A stretch of 64,000 nt of DNA from positions 2,254,501 through 2,318,500 of the forward strand of contig NZ_KI911562.1 in NCBI RefSeq assembly GCF_000515315.1. The letters are read 5' to 3'. Shown piece by piece: positions 9,191-18,864 of the stretch. Within the stretch, counting starts at the first letter, position 1; each line of letters opens with the position of its first letter. The notes beneath the pieces are model-generated. The model was not told where the DNA came from. It searched no databases and saw nothing but the letters and a program-made list of their open reading frames with translations. Origin of the DNA: Asinibacterium sp. OR53. Lineage in GTDB: Bacteria > Bacteroidota > Bacteroidia > Chitinophagales > Chitinophagaceae. The position numbers were made by a program, and so were the translations under genes.

Positions 9191-11170
9191 TTACCTGAAT
9201 AATATACACGCAGCAGTAGCCGGTATGTTGATGCTGCCAGTTATCTTTTTAATTCCCTTCTCATCGATGAGATCATCTTTTGTAATCAGTGTCCACTCAC
9301 CTGCAGGCAAATGCATGGTTTTGGATACTGCCTCACCGTTGAATATAACCAGGATGTCTTTCCATTGATCGCCATTGGCATGATCGGATAGTGTATACGC
9401 AATGAGCAAAGGATCGTTGGTTTCAAGGAAAGTTAAATGTTGCCGGATCATTTGTGCCGAAGGCATCCTGAAAGCAGGATGGTGTTTGCGCAAGGCAACG
9501 AGTGACTGGTAATACTTGAATACTGCTTTATATTGTGTCTTACGATTCCAGTCGAGTGCATTGATAGAATCGGGCGATTCAAAAGAATTGGCTACGCCTT
9601 TTTTGGTACGCAGCATTTCTTCTCCGGCATGCAGGAAAGGAACACCCTGGGAGGTAAGTACAATGGCTTGGGCCAGTTTATCCATTTTGATAATGTCTTC
9701 TTCGGAGACGCCGGGGTTATCGATCAGCAGGCGATCGAACAGCGTATTATCATCATGACAGGAAACATAGCTGATGGATTGATAAGGCTCTGCGGCCCAG
9801 GCGCGTTTTGAATAATTCACCAACTTGTAGTTGATCTGCGGATGCTGTACGGCGCCTGCAATGCCAAATTTGATGCTTTCGGCCGTGCCTGTTTTACCGC
9901 TGATGAACCCTTTTTCTTTTACATCGGCAAAAGGTCCGCGCAGGCCATCCCGCATTTCATCGCCGAACGCCGCGATCTGGTGTAGCTGGTAAGTATTTTG
10001 TTTAACTGCCCGCAGCGATTCGTCCAGCGGACTTTCTCCGGCAGTCCACCCCTCACCGTAGATGAAAATGGTTGGATCAATCTTGTGCAGCGTATCACTG
10101 ATGGCATTCATAGTAGCAATATCGTGCACACCCATGAGATCGAAACGGAAGCCATCGATATGGTATTCCCTGGCCCAGTATGCTACAGAAGCTATCATGA
10201 ATTGGCGCATCATGACTTTTTCTGAAGCGGTTTCATTGCCGCAGCCGGTGGCATCGGAATAATTACCGTTGGCTTTATGGCGATAAAAATAACCGGGTGC
10301 AAACTGATTGAAAGGAGATGCAAGATTGGCTGTGTGGTTATACACCACATCCAATATCACACGCAACCCCCTGTTGTGCAGGGCCTGCACCATTTGTTTA
10401 AACTCCTTGATACGTGTATTGCCATTGTAAGGGTCAGTAGCATAAGATCCTTCCGGTACATTGTAGTTGAGCGGATCGTAGCCCCAGTTGTATTTGTTCA
10501 ATGAAAGTTTGGTTTCATCTATGGAATTAAAATCGAAAGAAGGTAACAGGTGTACATGTGTTATACCTAATTCGGCCAGGTGATCGAGCCCCGTCTTTTC
10601 ACCGGCTGCATTGCGTGTTCCTGTCTCGGTAAGACCCAGAAATTTTCCTTTGTGGCGAATGCCGGAAGTGGGACTGATCGACAGGTCGCGTACATGTAAT
10701 TCATAGATGATGATGTCGGTAAAATTTTTAAGCAGCGGTTTTTTATCTTTAGCCCAGTTGACCGGGTTGGTGGTTTTCAGGTCAACCACCATGCCACGTT
10801 TGCCGTTGACGCCTACGGCTTTTGCATTGATATCAGGACTTTCATCCAACCACTTACCATCCTGTTTTACCTGGAAAGTATAATAGCGGTTGACAATGTT
10901 TTTATGGACAATGGTTTCCCAGGTGCCTTGCCGGGCTGGCAGCAGTTTTATCTGTTCCAGCGGCTGGCCGCCATCGCCAGCTGCGTATAAACGCAACAGC
11001 ACTTCTGATGCCCGGGGCGCCCAAATTTTAAAAGAGGTTATTGCACCCTTATAACGAACGCCCAAATCGTTGCCGGAATAGACAGGATCATGATGAAGAT
11101 CGCTTTGAGCGCAGACAGTAGCACAAAGCAACAACAATACATAAACAGGTAATGAATACTTTGATTTCAT
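9191..11170 (-). CDS. pulA: Type I pullulanase, secreted
   Basis: Protein of 659 residues with a signal peptide (residues 1 to about 22, ending CAQS). An N-terminal CBM48-like segment (about 35-130) precedes a GH13 catalytic barrel. The pullulanase signature YNWGYDP is at 227-233, DVVYNH at 274-279, nucleophile D344 in GFRFD, acid/base E373 in YGEGW, and HDD at 472-474. It is predicted to cleave alpha-1,6 branches of starch, glycogen or pullulan outside the cytoplasm. It is a single gene, divergent from an MFS/trehalase cluster, suggesting joint use of alpha-glucans. The length fits the short type I enzymes. Confidence 0.92.
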   Translation of the reverse strand: MKSKYSLPVYVLLLLCATVCAQSDLHHDPVYSGNDLGVRYKGAITSFKIWAPRASEVLLRLYAAGDGGQPLEQIKLLPARQGTWETIVHKNIVNRYYTFQVKQDGKWLDESPDINAKAVGVNGKRGMVVDLKTTNPVNWAKDKKPLLKNFTDIIIYELHVRDLSISPTSGIRHKGKFLGLTETGTRNAAGEKTGLDHLAELGITHVHLLPSFDFNSIDETKLSLNKYNWGYDPLNYNVPEGSYATDPYNGNTRIKEFKQMVQALHNRGLRVILDVVYNHTANLASPFNQFAPGYFYRHKANGNYSDATGCGNETASEKVMMRQFMIASVAYWAREYHIDGFRFDLMGVHDIATMNAISDTLHKIDPTIFIYGEGWTAGESPLDESLRAVKQNTYQLHQIAAFGDEMRDGLRGPFADVKEKGFISGKTGTAESIKFGIAGAVQHPQINYKLVNYSKRAWAAEPYQSISYVSCHDDNTLFDRLLIDNPGVSEEDIIKMDKLAQAIVLTSQGVPFLHAGEEMLRTKKGVANSFESPDSINALDWNRKTQYKAVFKYYQSLVALRKHHPAFRMPSAQMIRQHLTFLETNDPLLIAYTLSDHANGDQWKDILVIFNGEAVSKTMHLPAGEWTLITKDDLIDEKGIKKITGSINIPATAACILFR

Positions 11171-11228
11171 GTAAAAGGGGTTTGAAGGCCGATAAATATA
11201 CTATTGGTTTGTACTAAACCCACAGTAG

Positions 11229-11245
11229 CCCACATTTAATGTGGG
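11229..11245. promoter_or_regulatory. Palindrome in the pulA/MFS divergent promoter region
   Basis: A perfect 8-bp inverted repeat around one central base (CCCACATT-T-AATGTGGG), followed on the plus strand by a T-rich stretch. It lies between the divergent starts of pulA (11170) and the MFS gene (11383). It could be an operator for a sugar-responsive regulator. A terminator role is less likely because no gene reads into it from upstream. Confidence 0.4.
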
Positions 11246-11359
11246 TTATAGTTTTTTTAATGTATATTTAATTCCTGCTTATTAAAAGCCAAGGCTAATG
11301 TCAAGAATAGTGAATTTCGGTTCAATACAAGATATTCTAGACAGAAAACCTTATTTTAA

Positions 11360-11379
11360 AGCTGTCTTTTCAAACAGCT
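11360..11379 (+). promoter_or_regulatory. Small inverted repeat just upstream of the MFS start codon
   Basis: AGCTGT and ACAGCT arms (6 bp) with an 8-base loop end three bases before the ATG at 11383. In mRNA this hairpin would sit on the start region and could limit translation. The arms are short, so chance is possible. Confidence 0.25.
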
Positions 11380-11382
11380 GCC

Positions 11383-12603
11383 ATGTCAAACCAAAAGATC
11401 AGGATATCCTTATTTCTCAACTATTTTGTATTCGCCATACTGCTCAACAGTGTAGGCATATTGATCCAGAAATCCATCAATTCATATCATGTCGATGAAT
11501 TGCAGGCCAGTATCCTGGAAGCTTTCAAAGACCTTTCCATTGCTTTTGTGTCTTTTTTTGTAGGCTCCTTCCTGCCCAGGCTGGGTTATAAAAAAGGCAT
11601 GCTGGCGGCCCTGGCGTTGGTCTTTGCCGGTTGCCTTATTATGTATTTTGGTAACTCCTTTGCAACGGTTAAATTGATGTTTGCTTGTGTAGGTATCTCT
11701 TTTGCCGTTATCAAAGTATCTGTGTATGCATTGATAGGTGTGGTAACCAATGATGAAAAAGAACACAAAAGCCTGCTCAGTTCTGTAGAGAGCTGTTTTA
11801 TGATCGGTATTGCCGCCGGATTCATTGCTTTTCCTTTTTTCTACAGCGATACCAACCCGAATGCATGGCTGCGCATATACCTGCTGTTGGCAGGATTGAT
11901 AGCCATATCTTTTTTGGTGTTGTTATTGTCAGATTTTAAAGCGGATTATGAAATTCCGGGAACATCGGTGATAGATGATTTTGTGGAAATGGTAAAACTG
12001 GTCAAAAGACCCCTGGTACTGGTTTTTGCCGTTGCTGCTTTCATGTATGTGATGACAGAGCAGGGGATCATGAGCTGGCTGCCTACTTTTAATCAGAAAG
12101 TATTGCACCTGCCCGAGACAACCAGCATTTATATGGCGGTCATTCTCATGCTGTCCATCGCATTAGGACGGTATTTATCGGCGCTGTTGGTAAAGAAAAT
12201 ATCCTGGTTCTTCATACTATTTGTTTGCCTGGCAGGTGCAGCGATCATCGTCTGGTTGGTGTTACCGGCAGCGCAGAACCTGGCGCCAAGGCAGATCCTT
12301 TCTTTTGCCGATGTGCCGGTGATTGGTTATGTTTTCCCGTTGATCGGCTTTTTCCTGGCGCCCATCTACCCGTTGGTCAATTCTTTTGTACTCAGTTCTA
12401 CAGAGAAAAAGTTTCACAGTCCCATGGCATCCCTGCTCGTTTTCTTTTCGGCTATTGGAGGTACTTTGGGGTCAAGACTGGTTGGATATTTATTCAAACA
12501 CATTGGCGGGGGCAAAGCGTTTTATTTTTCATTGGCACCCATGGCCGTCTTGCTGTTATGCTTGTGGTTTTTTTACGGGTTTCAAAAGAAACAAAAGGCT
12601 TGA
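11383..12603 (+). CDS. MFS transporter, probably for a sugar
   Basis: Protein of 406 residues with about 12 hydrophobic segments, of the major facilitator superfamily and similar in style to the sugar/H+ symporters (FHS/FucP-like) of Bacteroidota. The cytoplasmic loop after TM2 reads FLPRLGYKKGM, a degenerate MFS motif A. It lies 16 bases before a cytoplasmic trehalase gene in the same orientation, so uptake of trehalose (or a maltose-like disaccharide) across the inner membrane is the best guess. No substrate-defining residue can be read from sequence alone. Confidence 0.75.
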   Translation: MSNQKIRISLFLNYFVFAILLNSVGILIQKSINSYHVDELQASILEAFKDLSIAFVSFFVGSFLPRLGYKKGMLAALALVFAGCLIMYFGNSFATVKLMFACVGISFAVIKVSVYALIGVVTNDEKEHKSLLSSVESCFMIGIAAGFIAFPFFYSDTNPNAWLRIYLLLAGLIAISFLVLLLSDFKADYEIPGTSVIDDFVEMVKLVKRPLVLVFAVAAFMYVMTEQGIMSWLPTFNQKVLHLPETTSIYMAVILMLSIALGRYLSALLVKKISWFFILFVCLAGAAIIVWLVLPAAQNLAPRQILSFADVPVIGYVFPLIGFFLAPIYPLVNSFVLSSTEKKFHSPMASLLVFFSAIGGTLGSRLVGYLFKHIGGGKAFYFSLAPMAVLLLCLWFFYGFQKKQKA

Positions 12604-12619
12604 AAACTGTTTCAATAAA

Positions 12620-14131
12620 ATGAACATGAAAATGACGGTTGATTTTTTCCGTACTTCTTTGTTTGAAGCAGTGCAGATGAACAGGATTTTCCCTGATGGA
12701 AAGACTTTTGTGGATTGTGCACCCAAAACAGGAATACCGGATATCCTGAACACATACGAAACAGAGAAACACAAGCCTGACTTTGATCTTACTTCATTTG
12801 TGCGGCGTTATTTTACATTGCCTGTTGCCCCAGCCGTTGACTTTGTTGCACAAAGCAACGCTACCATGTTGGAGCATATTGAATCACTCTGGCAGGCGCT
12901 CACCCGTAACCCGGATACACAGCAAGGCTCTTTGATCCCGCTTCCTTATCCTTATATCGTTCCGGGTGGGCGGTTCAGGGAAATTTATTATTGGGATAGT
13001 TACTTCACTTTGCTGGGCTTGCAGGCATCGGGCAGGACAGTTATGATGGAGCACATGATCCAGAATTTTGCTCACCTCATCAATATCATCGGGCATATAC
13101 CGAATGGAAACCGCAGCTATTACCTGGGCCGGTCGCAGCCGCCTTTTTTTGCAATGATGGTGAGCCTGCTGGCAGAGACTAAAGGGGAGCAGGTGAAGCG
13201 TCAATTCCTGCCACAACTGGAAAAGGAATACCAGTTCTGGATGCGCGGGGCAACTGAATTAAGCGATGAACAGATTGCGCTGCACCACGTAGTGCGGATG
13301 CCGGACGGAGCCATACTCAACAGGTATTGGGATGAGTACGATACACCGAGGCCTGAATCGTACCGGGAAGACAGGGCGCTGGCGCAAGAATCAGCCAGCG
13401 AGCCGGCAACATTGTTCCGCAACCTGAGAGCGGCGGCAGAATCGGGCTGGGATTTCAGCAGCCGCTGGTTCAAAGATGGTAAGTCGTTGTATACCATCCA
13501 CACTACCGATATCATTCCGGTTGATTTGAATGCGTTGCTTTTGTTCCAGGAAATGATGATCAGTGAAGCCTGCCGGCAGTCGGGCATGCAAGAGAAGGCA
13601 GACCAATACCTGTCTGCTGCGAAGAAAAGACGAACTGCGATGGATGCTTATTGCTGGAACAGTCATAAAAATTTTTATGTTGATTATGATTGGAAGGAAG
13701 AAAAACAAAAAGAAATGATCACACTGGCTGGCATGGTGCCTTTGTTCCTGTTTGGTCTTGATCCATTAAGGGAATATGAGCGGGTAAGTGATACGATCAG
13801 GGAACATTTTTTATGTGCCGGGGGAGTTGTAACCACTACACAGCATACCGGGCAGCAATGGGACCATCCCAATGGCTGGGCGCCCCTGCAATGGATGACG
13901 ATCATAGCACTGGAAAAAATGGGATCGCATGAGTTGGCAAAGGAGATCGCCACCCGGTGGCTGAACCTGAACAATGAAGTGTACAAACGCACAGGCAAAC
14001 TGATGGAAAAATACAATGTAATAGACATGCACCTGGAAGCCGGTGGTGGCGAATACCCTGGGCAGGATGGGTTCGGATGGACGAACGGCGTTTGTGCGGC
14101 ACTGGCAAAAAAATACAATATCAATACATAA
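12620..14131 (+). CDS. treF: Alpha,alpha-trehalase (GH37), cytoplasmic
   Basis: Protein of 503 residues that hydrolyses trehalose to two glucose molecules. Both GH37 signatures are present: PGGRFREIYYWDSY at 115-128 and QWDHPNGWAP at about 413-422. No signal peptide is seen, unlike periplasmic TreA, so a cytoplasmic enzyme is inferred. The open frame runs back to 12386 inside the MFS gene. ATG at 12620 follows the MFS stop and starts a normal family N-terminus (ATGs at 12626 and 12632 are alternatives). It is probably co-transcribed with the MFS gene and the FMN reductase gene 4 bases downstream. Confidence 0.9.
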   Translation: MNMKMTVDFFRTSLFEAVQMNRIFPDGKTFVDCAPKTGIPDILNTYETEKHKPDFDLTSFVRRYFTLPVAPAVDFVAQSNATMLEHIESLWQALTRNPDTQQGSLIPLPYPYIVPGGRFREIYYWDSYFTLLGLQASGRTVMMEHMIQNFAHLINIIGHIPNGNRSYYLGRSQPPFFAMMVSLLAETKGEQVKRQFLPQLEKEYQFWMRGATELSDEQIALHHVVRMPDGAILNRYWDEYDTPRPESYREDRALAQESASEPATLFRNLRAAAESGWDFSSRWFKDGKSLYTIHTTDIIPVDLNALLLFQEMMISEACRQSGMQEKADQYLSAAKKRRTAMDAYCWNSHKNFYVDYDWKEEKQKEMITLAGMVPLFLFGLDPLREYERVSDTIREHFLCAGGVVTTTQHTGQQWDHPNGWAPLQWMTIIALEKMGSHELAKEIATRWLNLNNEVYKRTGKLMEKYNVIDMHLEAGGGEYPGQDGFGWTNGVCAALAKKYNINT

Positions 14132-14135
14132 ATTT

Positions 14136-14696
14136 ATGCACCAGATCACCATTATTTCATCCAGTATCAGAAAAGAACGCATGAGCCACCGGGTGGCTTT
14201 GTTCTTCAAAAAATTCATAGAAGAGCACGAATTAGGTTCTGTAGAAATACTTGACCTGCAGGAATACGATTTTCCCATTTTCGACCAGCGGCTCGGCGAG
14301 ATGCAGAACCCGTTACCTTCTTTGGTGGAATTTGCCGAAAGGATCAAGCATGCCGAAGGCATCCTGATCGTCACACCGGAATACAACGGGGGATATCCTG
14401 CCAGTCTCAAAAATGCAATAGACGTTTTGTATGCAGAATGGAGAAGGAAACCCATTGGATTGGCTACGGTATCGAACGGACAGTATGGAGGTTCGCAGGT
14501 AATGACATCTTTATTATTCTCTTTATGGAAAATAGGTGCATGGGTAGTGCCGTCGATGTTTCGCGTAGGCAATGTGCAGGATGACTACGATGAGCATGGG
14601 CATGTAACAAGCCCATTGATACAAAAATTTGCCAGGTCATTTTTACACGAAATGACCTGGTGTATGGAAGCAAAAGGGAAGATGGACAAACATTGA
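14136..14696 (+). CDS. NAD(P)H-dependent FMN reductase family protein
   Basis: Protein of 186 residues of the flavodoxin-like NADPH-dependent FMN reductase family (azoreductase, chromate or quinone reductases). The N-terminal phosphate-binding loop ISSSIRKERMS and the TPEYNGGYPASLKNAID segment that packs against the flavin are clear. Cytoplasmic. It starts 4 bases after the trehalase gene, suggesting co-transcription, although a functional link to trehalose is not obvious. An upstream in-frame extension into the trehalase gene is rejected because the family begins at this Met. Confidence 0.85.
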   Translation: MHQITIISSSIRKERMSHRVALFFKKFIEEHELGSVEILDLQEYDFPIFDQRLGEMQNPLPSLVEFAERIKHAEGILIVTPEYNGGYPASLKNAIDVLYAEWRRKPIGLATVSNGQYGGSQVMTSLLFSLWKIGAWVVPSMFRVGNVQDDYDEHGHVTSPLIQKFARSFLHEMTWCMEAKGKMDKH

Positions 14697-14727
14697 ATTA
14701 TTTTATTTAACCAAAAATCAAATCATT

Positions 14728-15075
14728 ATGATGCTTGATTGGAATGAATACCAAAAACAAATAGCGGCTGGTAATACCCAGATAGGAAGGATCAACCATG
14801 AAATTATTAAAGGCTATCGCGGCCTGAGTGAAGCAGGCAATGCCACCAACCTGTTAGGCGCTAAAGTAAGAGAGTTGATTGCACTGGCAGTAGCTGTTAC
14901 ACGCGAATGCGATGGATGCATCACCGTTCATACCGATGCAGCCATTAAACAGGGCGCTACAAAGGAAGAAATCGTAGAAGCATTGAGCGTTGCGATTACA
15001 GTGAATGCCGGGGCTGCATTGGTTTTTTCTACAAGGGTGTTGGATGCTTTTGATGCCAAGACATCTTCTTTGTGA
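14728..15075 (+). CDS. Carboxymuconolactone decarboxylase/AhpD-like protein
   Basis: Protein of 115 residues of the CMD/AhpD alpha-helical family. The AhpD core CxxC followed by a histidine is present (ECDGCITVHTDAA), so a thiol-dependent peroxidase or disulfide-exchange activity is more likely than decarboxylation. It follows the FMN reductase gene by 31 bases in the same direction and may share its transcript: a small redox pair. The substrate is unknown. Confidence 0.8.
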   Translation: MMLDWNEYQKQIAAGNTQIGRINHEIIKGYRGLSEAGNATNLLGAKVRELIALAVAVTRECDGCITVHTDAAIKQGATKEEIVEALSVAITVNAGAALVFSTRVLDAFDAKTSSL

Positions 15076-15078
15076 AAA

Positions 15079-15366
15079 TCAGAATAAGAGCATAAAAACA
15101 GTCCCTTCGCTTGTAGTGCTTTGTACCTGGATATTTCCCCGGTGCAGCATCATGATCTGTTTACAAAGGCTCAACCCAATACCACTGCCGTGTTTTTTAG
15201 TGCTGAAGAAAGGGATGAAAATTTTATCCATGATCTCGGCTGGTATGCCCAATCCGTTATCGGCAACCTTGATAATGGTTTTACGATTGCCGGACTGATA
15301 ACCAGCTAAAACGATCCCGGGTTGGTCGGTTGATTTTACCGCTTCAATCGCATTCACCACCAGGTT
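15079..15366 (-). pseudogene. 3' remnant of a sensor histidine kinase gene (HATPase_c part)
   Basis: About 95 codons encode the C-terminal half of a GHKL ATPase domain: N-box NLVVNAIEA, G1 box DNGLGIP, an F-box-like PFFSTK, G2 box GSGIGLSL, and the end GTVFMLLF before a stop. The sensor, the dimerisation/phosphoacceptor histidine domain and the start of the ATPase domain are all missing. The upstream sequence is instead the start of a tag gene. Read together this is a deletion junction, and the fragment cannot be a working kinase. It converges on the AhpD-like gene with 3 bases between them. Confidence 0.8.
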
Positions 15367-15464
15367 GGTATCATCGTGCATAGACGTCCCCATTCTTCGT
15401 CGTGGTATTGTTTGTATACATCATCTTTCAGACACCAGCCGCACCTTATTTTTTCTTTAGCCAT
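15367..15464 (-). pseudogene. tag: 5' remnant of a 3-methyladenine DNA glycosylase I gene
   Basis: From the ATG at 15464 the first 27 codons read like the Tag N-terminus: an RCGWC segment with the two zinc-site cysteines, then YKQYHDEEWGR with the conserved His and Trp. After GR the frame is lost. Adding one base would restore P-M-H-D-D, the next Tag motif, so a one-base deletion is present at about 15382-15384. The similarity stops at about 15367, where histidine-kinase N-box sequence begins. The remaining roughly 160 residues of Tag are absent. This was too short and too broken to appear as an ordinary ORF and was found by translating the minus strand. Confidence 0.75.
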
Positions 15465-15731
15465 GGATTGTGTGTTTTATAAGTGAACATGACGGAGCAG
15501 GATAGTCAGCCTGCTGCATTTGCTACATTCAATAAAATTTTGTTGGCTGATACAATCGTAACGTATTGTGTTACAATGATGAAGCTAAAAATAAAATTTC
15601 AAACGATTGCCTTAATTATTTTATCTCTTATATCTAAACCTTTTTGCCATATGCGTATAGCCGTCATGCCCGTTACATAAGTAACATTTCAGATCTCTTC
15701 CATTATTCATTTATTTAAAATTAACTGCCGA

Positions 15732-18700
15732 ATGAAAAAAAAGCGCATATTTTTCATGCGTATGTTTTTCGCATACGCTTTACTGATAACCATTTCACAG
15801 CCTCAGCTTATTGCCCAGCAACCCGGCTCACGTATCATACAGGGAACCGTTTCCAATGAAAAAGGAGAACCGATGCCGGGAGTTGCCGTTGAGGTAAAAC
15901 ACAGCAATACAAGAACCCTTACAGACCGTTCAGGTAAATTCAGTATTACCGTGAAGGAAAAAACAGCCGAACTGCAATTGACGCATACAGGTTATGCTGA
16001 TAAAACCGTTCCGGTAAACGAATCCACCGGTATGCTGAATATCACACTCACGCTGGATACCAAAGCACTGGATGATGTGGTGGTAATCGGTTATGCCACT
16101 GTTAAGAAGCGCGATGTAACAGGAGCGGTATCGGGGATCAACCAACAGGATATCCGTTCAAGACCCGTAACCAATGCATTGCAGGCGATGCAGGGAAAAG
16201 TGGCGGGTGTAGATATCTCTTCCAACGAACGTCCCGGAACGGTTGGCAGCATTACTATACGTGGTGTTCGTTCATTGACAGCTTCCAACTCTCCGTTATT
16301 TGTGGTGGATGGTATTCCGTTAATGACCGGCGGAATAGAAAATATCAATCCCAATGATATTGAATCGATCGACATCCTGAAAGATGCCTCAGCCACTGCT
16401 ATTTATGGTTCACGCGGCGCCAACGGAGTAGTCATCGTAACCACCAAACAGGGAAAGGCAGGCAGAACTACTTTGAGTGTTAACGCTTCCACAACCCTGG
16501 AAACATTACAGGATAACCAGACTGGTTTTAACGCAGCGGAGTATATCGATTTTCGCCGTTGGGCATATTATTATTCCAACCCTGTTATTTTCCCGCGTGG
16601 CGATCAACCCAATATTGCCAATGACCAAAAGATATTTTTAGCTACCAGCGACCCCGCTGCATGGTCCAATATCAATAAGGGATGGGCATCGGGTAAATGG
16701 GACGGATCAAAAGTAACAACGACCGACTGGGTAGGAATGGTTACACAGCAGGGTATCACCACCGACAATACCATCAGCGTCAGCGGCGGATCAGATAAGG
16801 TCAAAGCTTATGGCTCTTTCGGCTACCTGAGTAATACCGGCACTTCAAAAGGTCAATCCTTTAAAAGGTATTCGGCCAAATCGAGCATTGATATTGCCGC
16901 TACCAAATGGTTTTCCATGGGAAGCAATTTGAGTGTGAGCTATAGCATACAGGAGTTTGGCCAGTCTCAAACCGGCGCTACCACCGTATCATCCAGCTCC
17001 ACTATCTATGGTTCTGCGAAAGCATTGTTCCCTTATGCGGTTCCTTACGATTCAGCGGGTAACCGGGTACTGTACCCCGGCGGTGATGTTGCGTTTAAAA
17101 CTGTTGCCAACGAATGGGATTATACAAGAGACCAGCGCACCACATTACGGGCTTTTGGAAGCCTGTATGCACAGGTAGATTTCGGCGCTATTTTTCCTGC
17201 GTTGAAGAACCTGAAATACAGACTGAATTTTGGTCCGGATTTTTCTCTGTACCGCGATGGTATATACATAGACGCCAATTCAGTGATCAGCAGCGGCACC
17301 AACTATGCATCACTGAGCAAGAACCAGACTTTTTCTTATACACTGGATAACCTGCTTTATTACGACAGAACCATCGGAAAGCACAGCTTCGGTGTTACTT
17401 TACTGCAAAGCCAAACCGCTTATAACAGCGAATCGAGCGCTATTGCAGCCAACGGCGTTTTGTTTGCCAGTCAGCTCTGGAATGCATTAACGCAAAGTAA
17501 TATCCCTACAGCGGCGCTCAGCAGTTACAGCTCATCGTATTCTGAGAAGCAACTGTTGTCCTATATGGCCAGGGTGAATTACAGTTATGCCGATAAATAT
17601 TTATTAACGGTGTCTGCGCGTTCAGATGGCGCTTCCCAACTGGCCGATGGCCATAAATATGCTTTGTTCCCTTCCGCCGCATTGGCCTGGAGGATCATCA
17701 GGGAGCCATTCATGAAAGCTTCATGGGTGAACGACCTGAAACTGAGGCTGGGAGCGGGTGTTACAGGAAACTCCGCTATCGACGCTTATGCAACCAAAGG
17801 CGCGGTAGTGCCGATATTCTATCCTTATCTTGCCACCACAACTTCCGGCTCTATACCCAGTAGCGTGTTGGCCAACCAATCGCTTGGATGGGAAAAAACA
17901 ACGCAGTATAACCTGGGTATCGACTTTGCTTTATTCAGTAGAAGGATTTCCGGTACCATCGATGCATACACATCCACTACAACCGATCTGTTGATGCAGC
18001 GATCCATTCCTTCTGTTGTAGGATTTACCACTACTTATGCGAACATAGGACAGACCGCCAACCAGGGTGTTGACCTTAATCTCAGCACGGTTAATATCAA
18101 ACAGAAAAATTTTCTTTGGGCAACCAACCTGAACGTATCATGGCAGAAAGAACACATCGTTTCTTTGGCCAACGGAAAACAGGATGATATCAACAACAAC
18201 TGGTTTATCGGCCAGCCCATCGGTGTCATTTATGGCTACCAGTCAGCCGGATTATGGCAAACAGGAGATTCCACACTGTACAAAGCTTTCAATGCCAACG
18301 GACATACATTCTCACCGGGCAACGTAAGGCCGGTTGACCAGAACGGCGACAACAAAATATCTGCCAACTACGACCGCGTGATCATCGGCAATACAAGGCC
18401 GCGCTGGATCGTAGGTATGACCAATACTTTCTCCTACAAATCATTTGAATTGGCGGTCTTCCTGTACGGGCGCCTGGGTTATATGTACAATACCGGCGGA
18501 GAGGCAGAAGTAGGCCGCTCCAACCAGCGTAAGATCAATTATTATACAGAGAACAACCTGAATGCAGAATACCAGAAGCCCATTTATACAACGGCTACCG
18601 GTGATCCGTATTACCAGTCGTTAGGTTACAAGGAAGCTTCATTCATCAAGATCCGCAATATTTCATTGGGGTACACATTCAATGGAAAGATGTTGCAGAA

Positions 18701-18842
18701 AGCAGGTATGTCTCATTTGAAAGCCTACCTGCAGGTAGCCAACCCGGGCATGCTGTTCTCTAAAATAAACTGGATCGATATGGATGTGGTGAGCTCTGCA
18801 TGGAATCGTGGCATCACGTTTGGAATCAATGCATCCTTTTAA
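15732..18842 (+). CDS. SusC/RagA family TonB-dependent outer-membrane transporter
   Basis: Protein of 1036 residues. It has a signal peptide (1 to about 28), a carboxypeptidase-regulatory-like Ig domain (about 35-110, beginning with IIQGTVSNEKGEPMPGV), and a TonB box/plug start (DVVVIGYATVKKRDVTGAVS). The plug contains LQAMQGKVAGVDI and SIDILKDASATAIYGSRGANG, followed by a 22-strand barrel region ending in a terminal aromatic (ITFGINASF). It is predicted to import oligosaccharides or similar ligands with the SusD-like partner encoded 22 bases downstream. No anti-sigma/ECF pair is adjacent. The roughly 270-bp upstream region shows no clear TAnnTTTG promoter. Confidence 0.93.
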   Translation: MKKKRIFFMRMFFAYALLITISQPQLIAQQPGSRIIQGTVSNEKGEPMPGVAVEVKHSNTRTLTDRSGKFSITVKEKTAELQLTHTGYADKTVPVNESTGMLNITLTLDTKALDDVVVIGYATVKKRDVTGAVSGINQQDIRSRPVTNALQAMQGKVAGVDISSNERPGTVGSITIRGVRSLTASNSPLFVVDGIPLMTGGIENINPNDIESIDILKDASATAIYGSRGANGVVIVTTKQGKAGRTTLSVNASTTLETLQDNQTGFNAAEYIDFRRWAYYYSNPVIFPRGDQPNIANDQKIFLATSDPAAWSNINKGWASGKWDGSKVTTTDWVGMVTQQGITTDNTISVSGGSDKVKAYGSFGYLSNTGTSKGQSFKRYSAKSSIDIAATKWFSMGSNLSVSYSIQEFGQSQTGATTVSSSSTIYGSAKALFPYAVPYDSAGNRVLYPGGDVAFKTVANEWDYTRDQRTTLRAFGSLYAQVDFGAIFPALKNLKYRLNFGPDFSLYRDGIYIDANSVISSGTNYASLSKNQTFSYTLDNLLYYDRTIGKHSFGVTLLQSQTAYNSESSAIAANGVLFASQLWNALTQSNIPTAALSSYSSSYSEKQLLSYMARVNYSYADKYLLTVSARSDGASQLADGHKYALFPSAALAWRIIREPFMKASWVNDLKLRLGAGVTGNSAIDAYATKGAVVPIFYPYLATTTSGSIPSSVLANQSLGWEKTTQYNLGIDFALFSRRISGTIDAYTSTTTDLLMQRSIPSVVGFTTTYANIGQTANQGVDLNLSTVNIKQKNFLWATNLNVSWQKEHIVSLANGKQDDINNNWFIGQPIGVIYGYQSAGLWQTGDSTLYKAFNANGHTFSPGNVRPVDQNGDNKISANYDRVIIGNTRPRWIVGMTNTFSYKSFELAVFLYGRLGYMYNTGGEAEVGRSNQRKINYYTENNLNAEYQKPIYTTATGDPYYQSLGYKEASFIKIRNISLGYTFNGKMLQKAGMSHLKAYLQVANPGMLFSKINWIDMDVVSSAWNRGITFGINASF

Positions 18843-18864
18843 TTTAAAAATTAAATCAGCTACT

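Noticed and set aside
15483-15680. Small plus-strand frame (65 codons) before the SusC gene
   Set aside because: Hydrophobic but with no start context or family, in an AT-rich promoter region; more likely leader sequence or chance.
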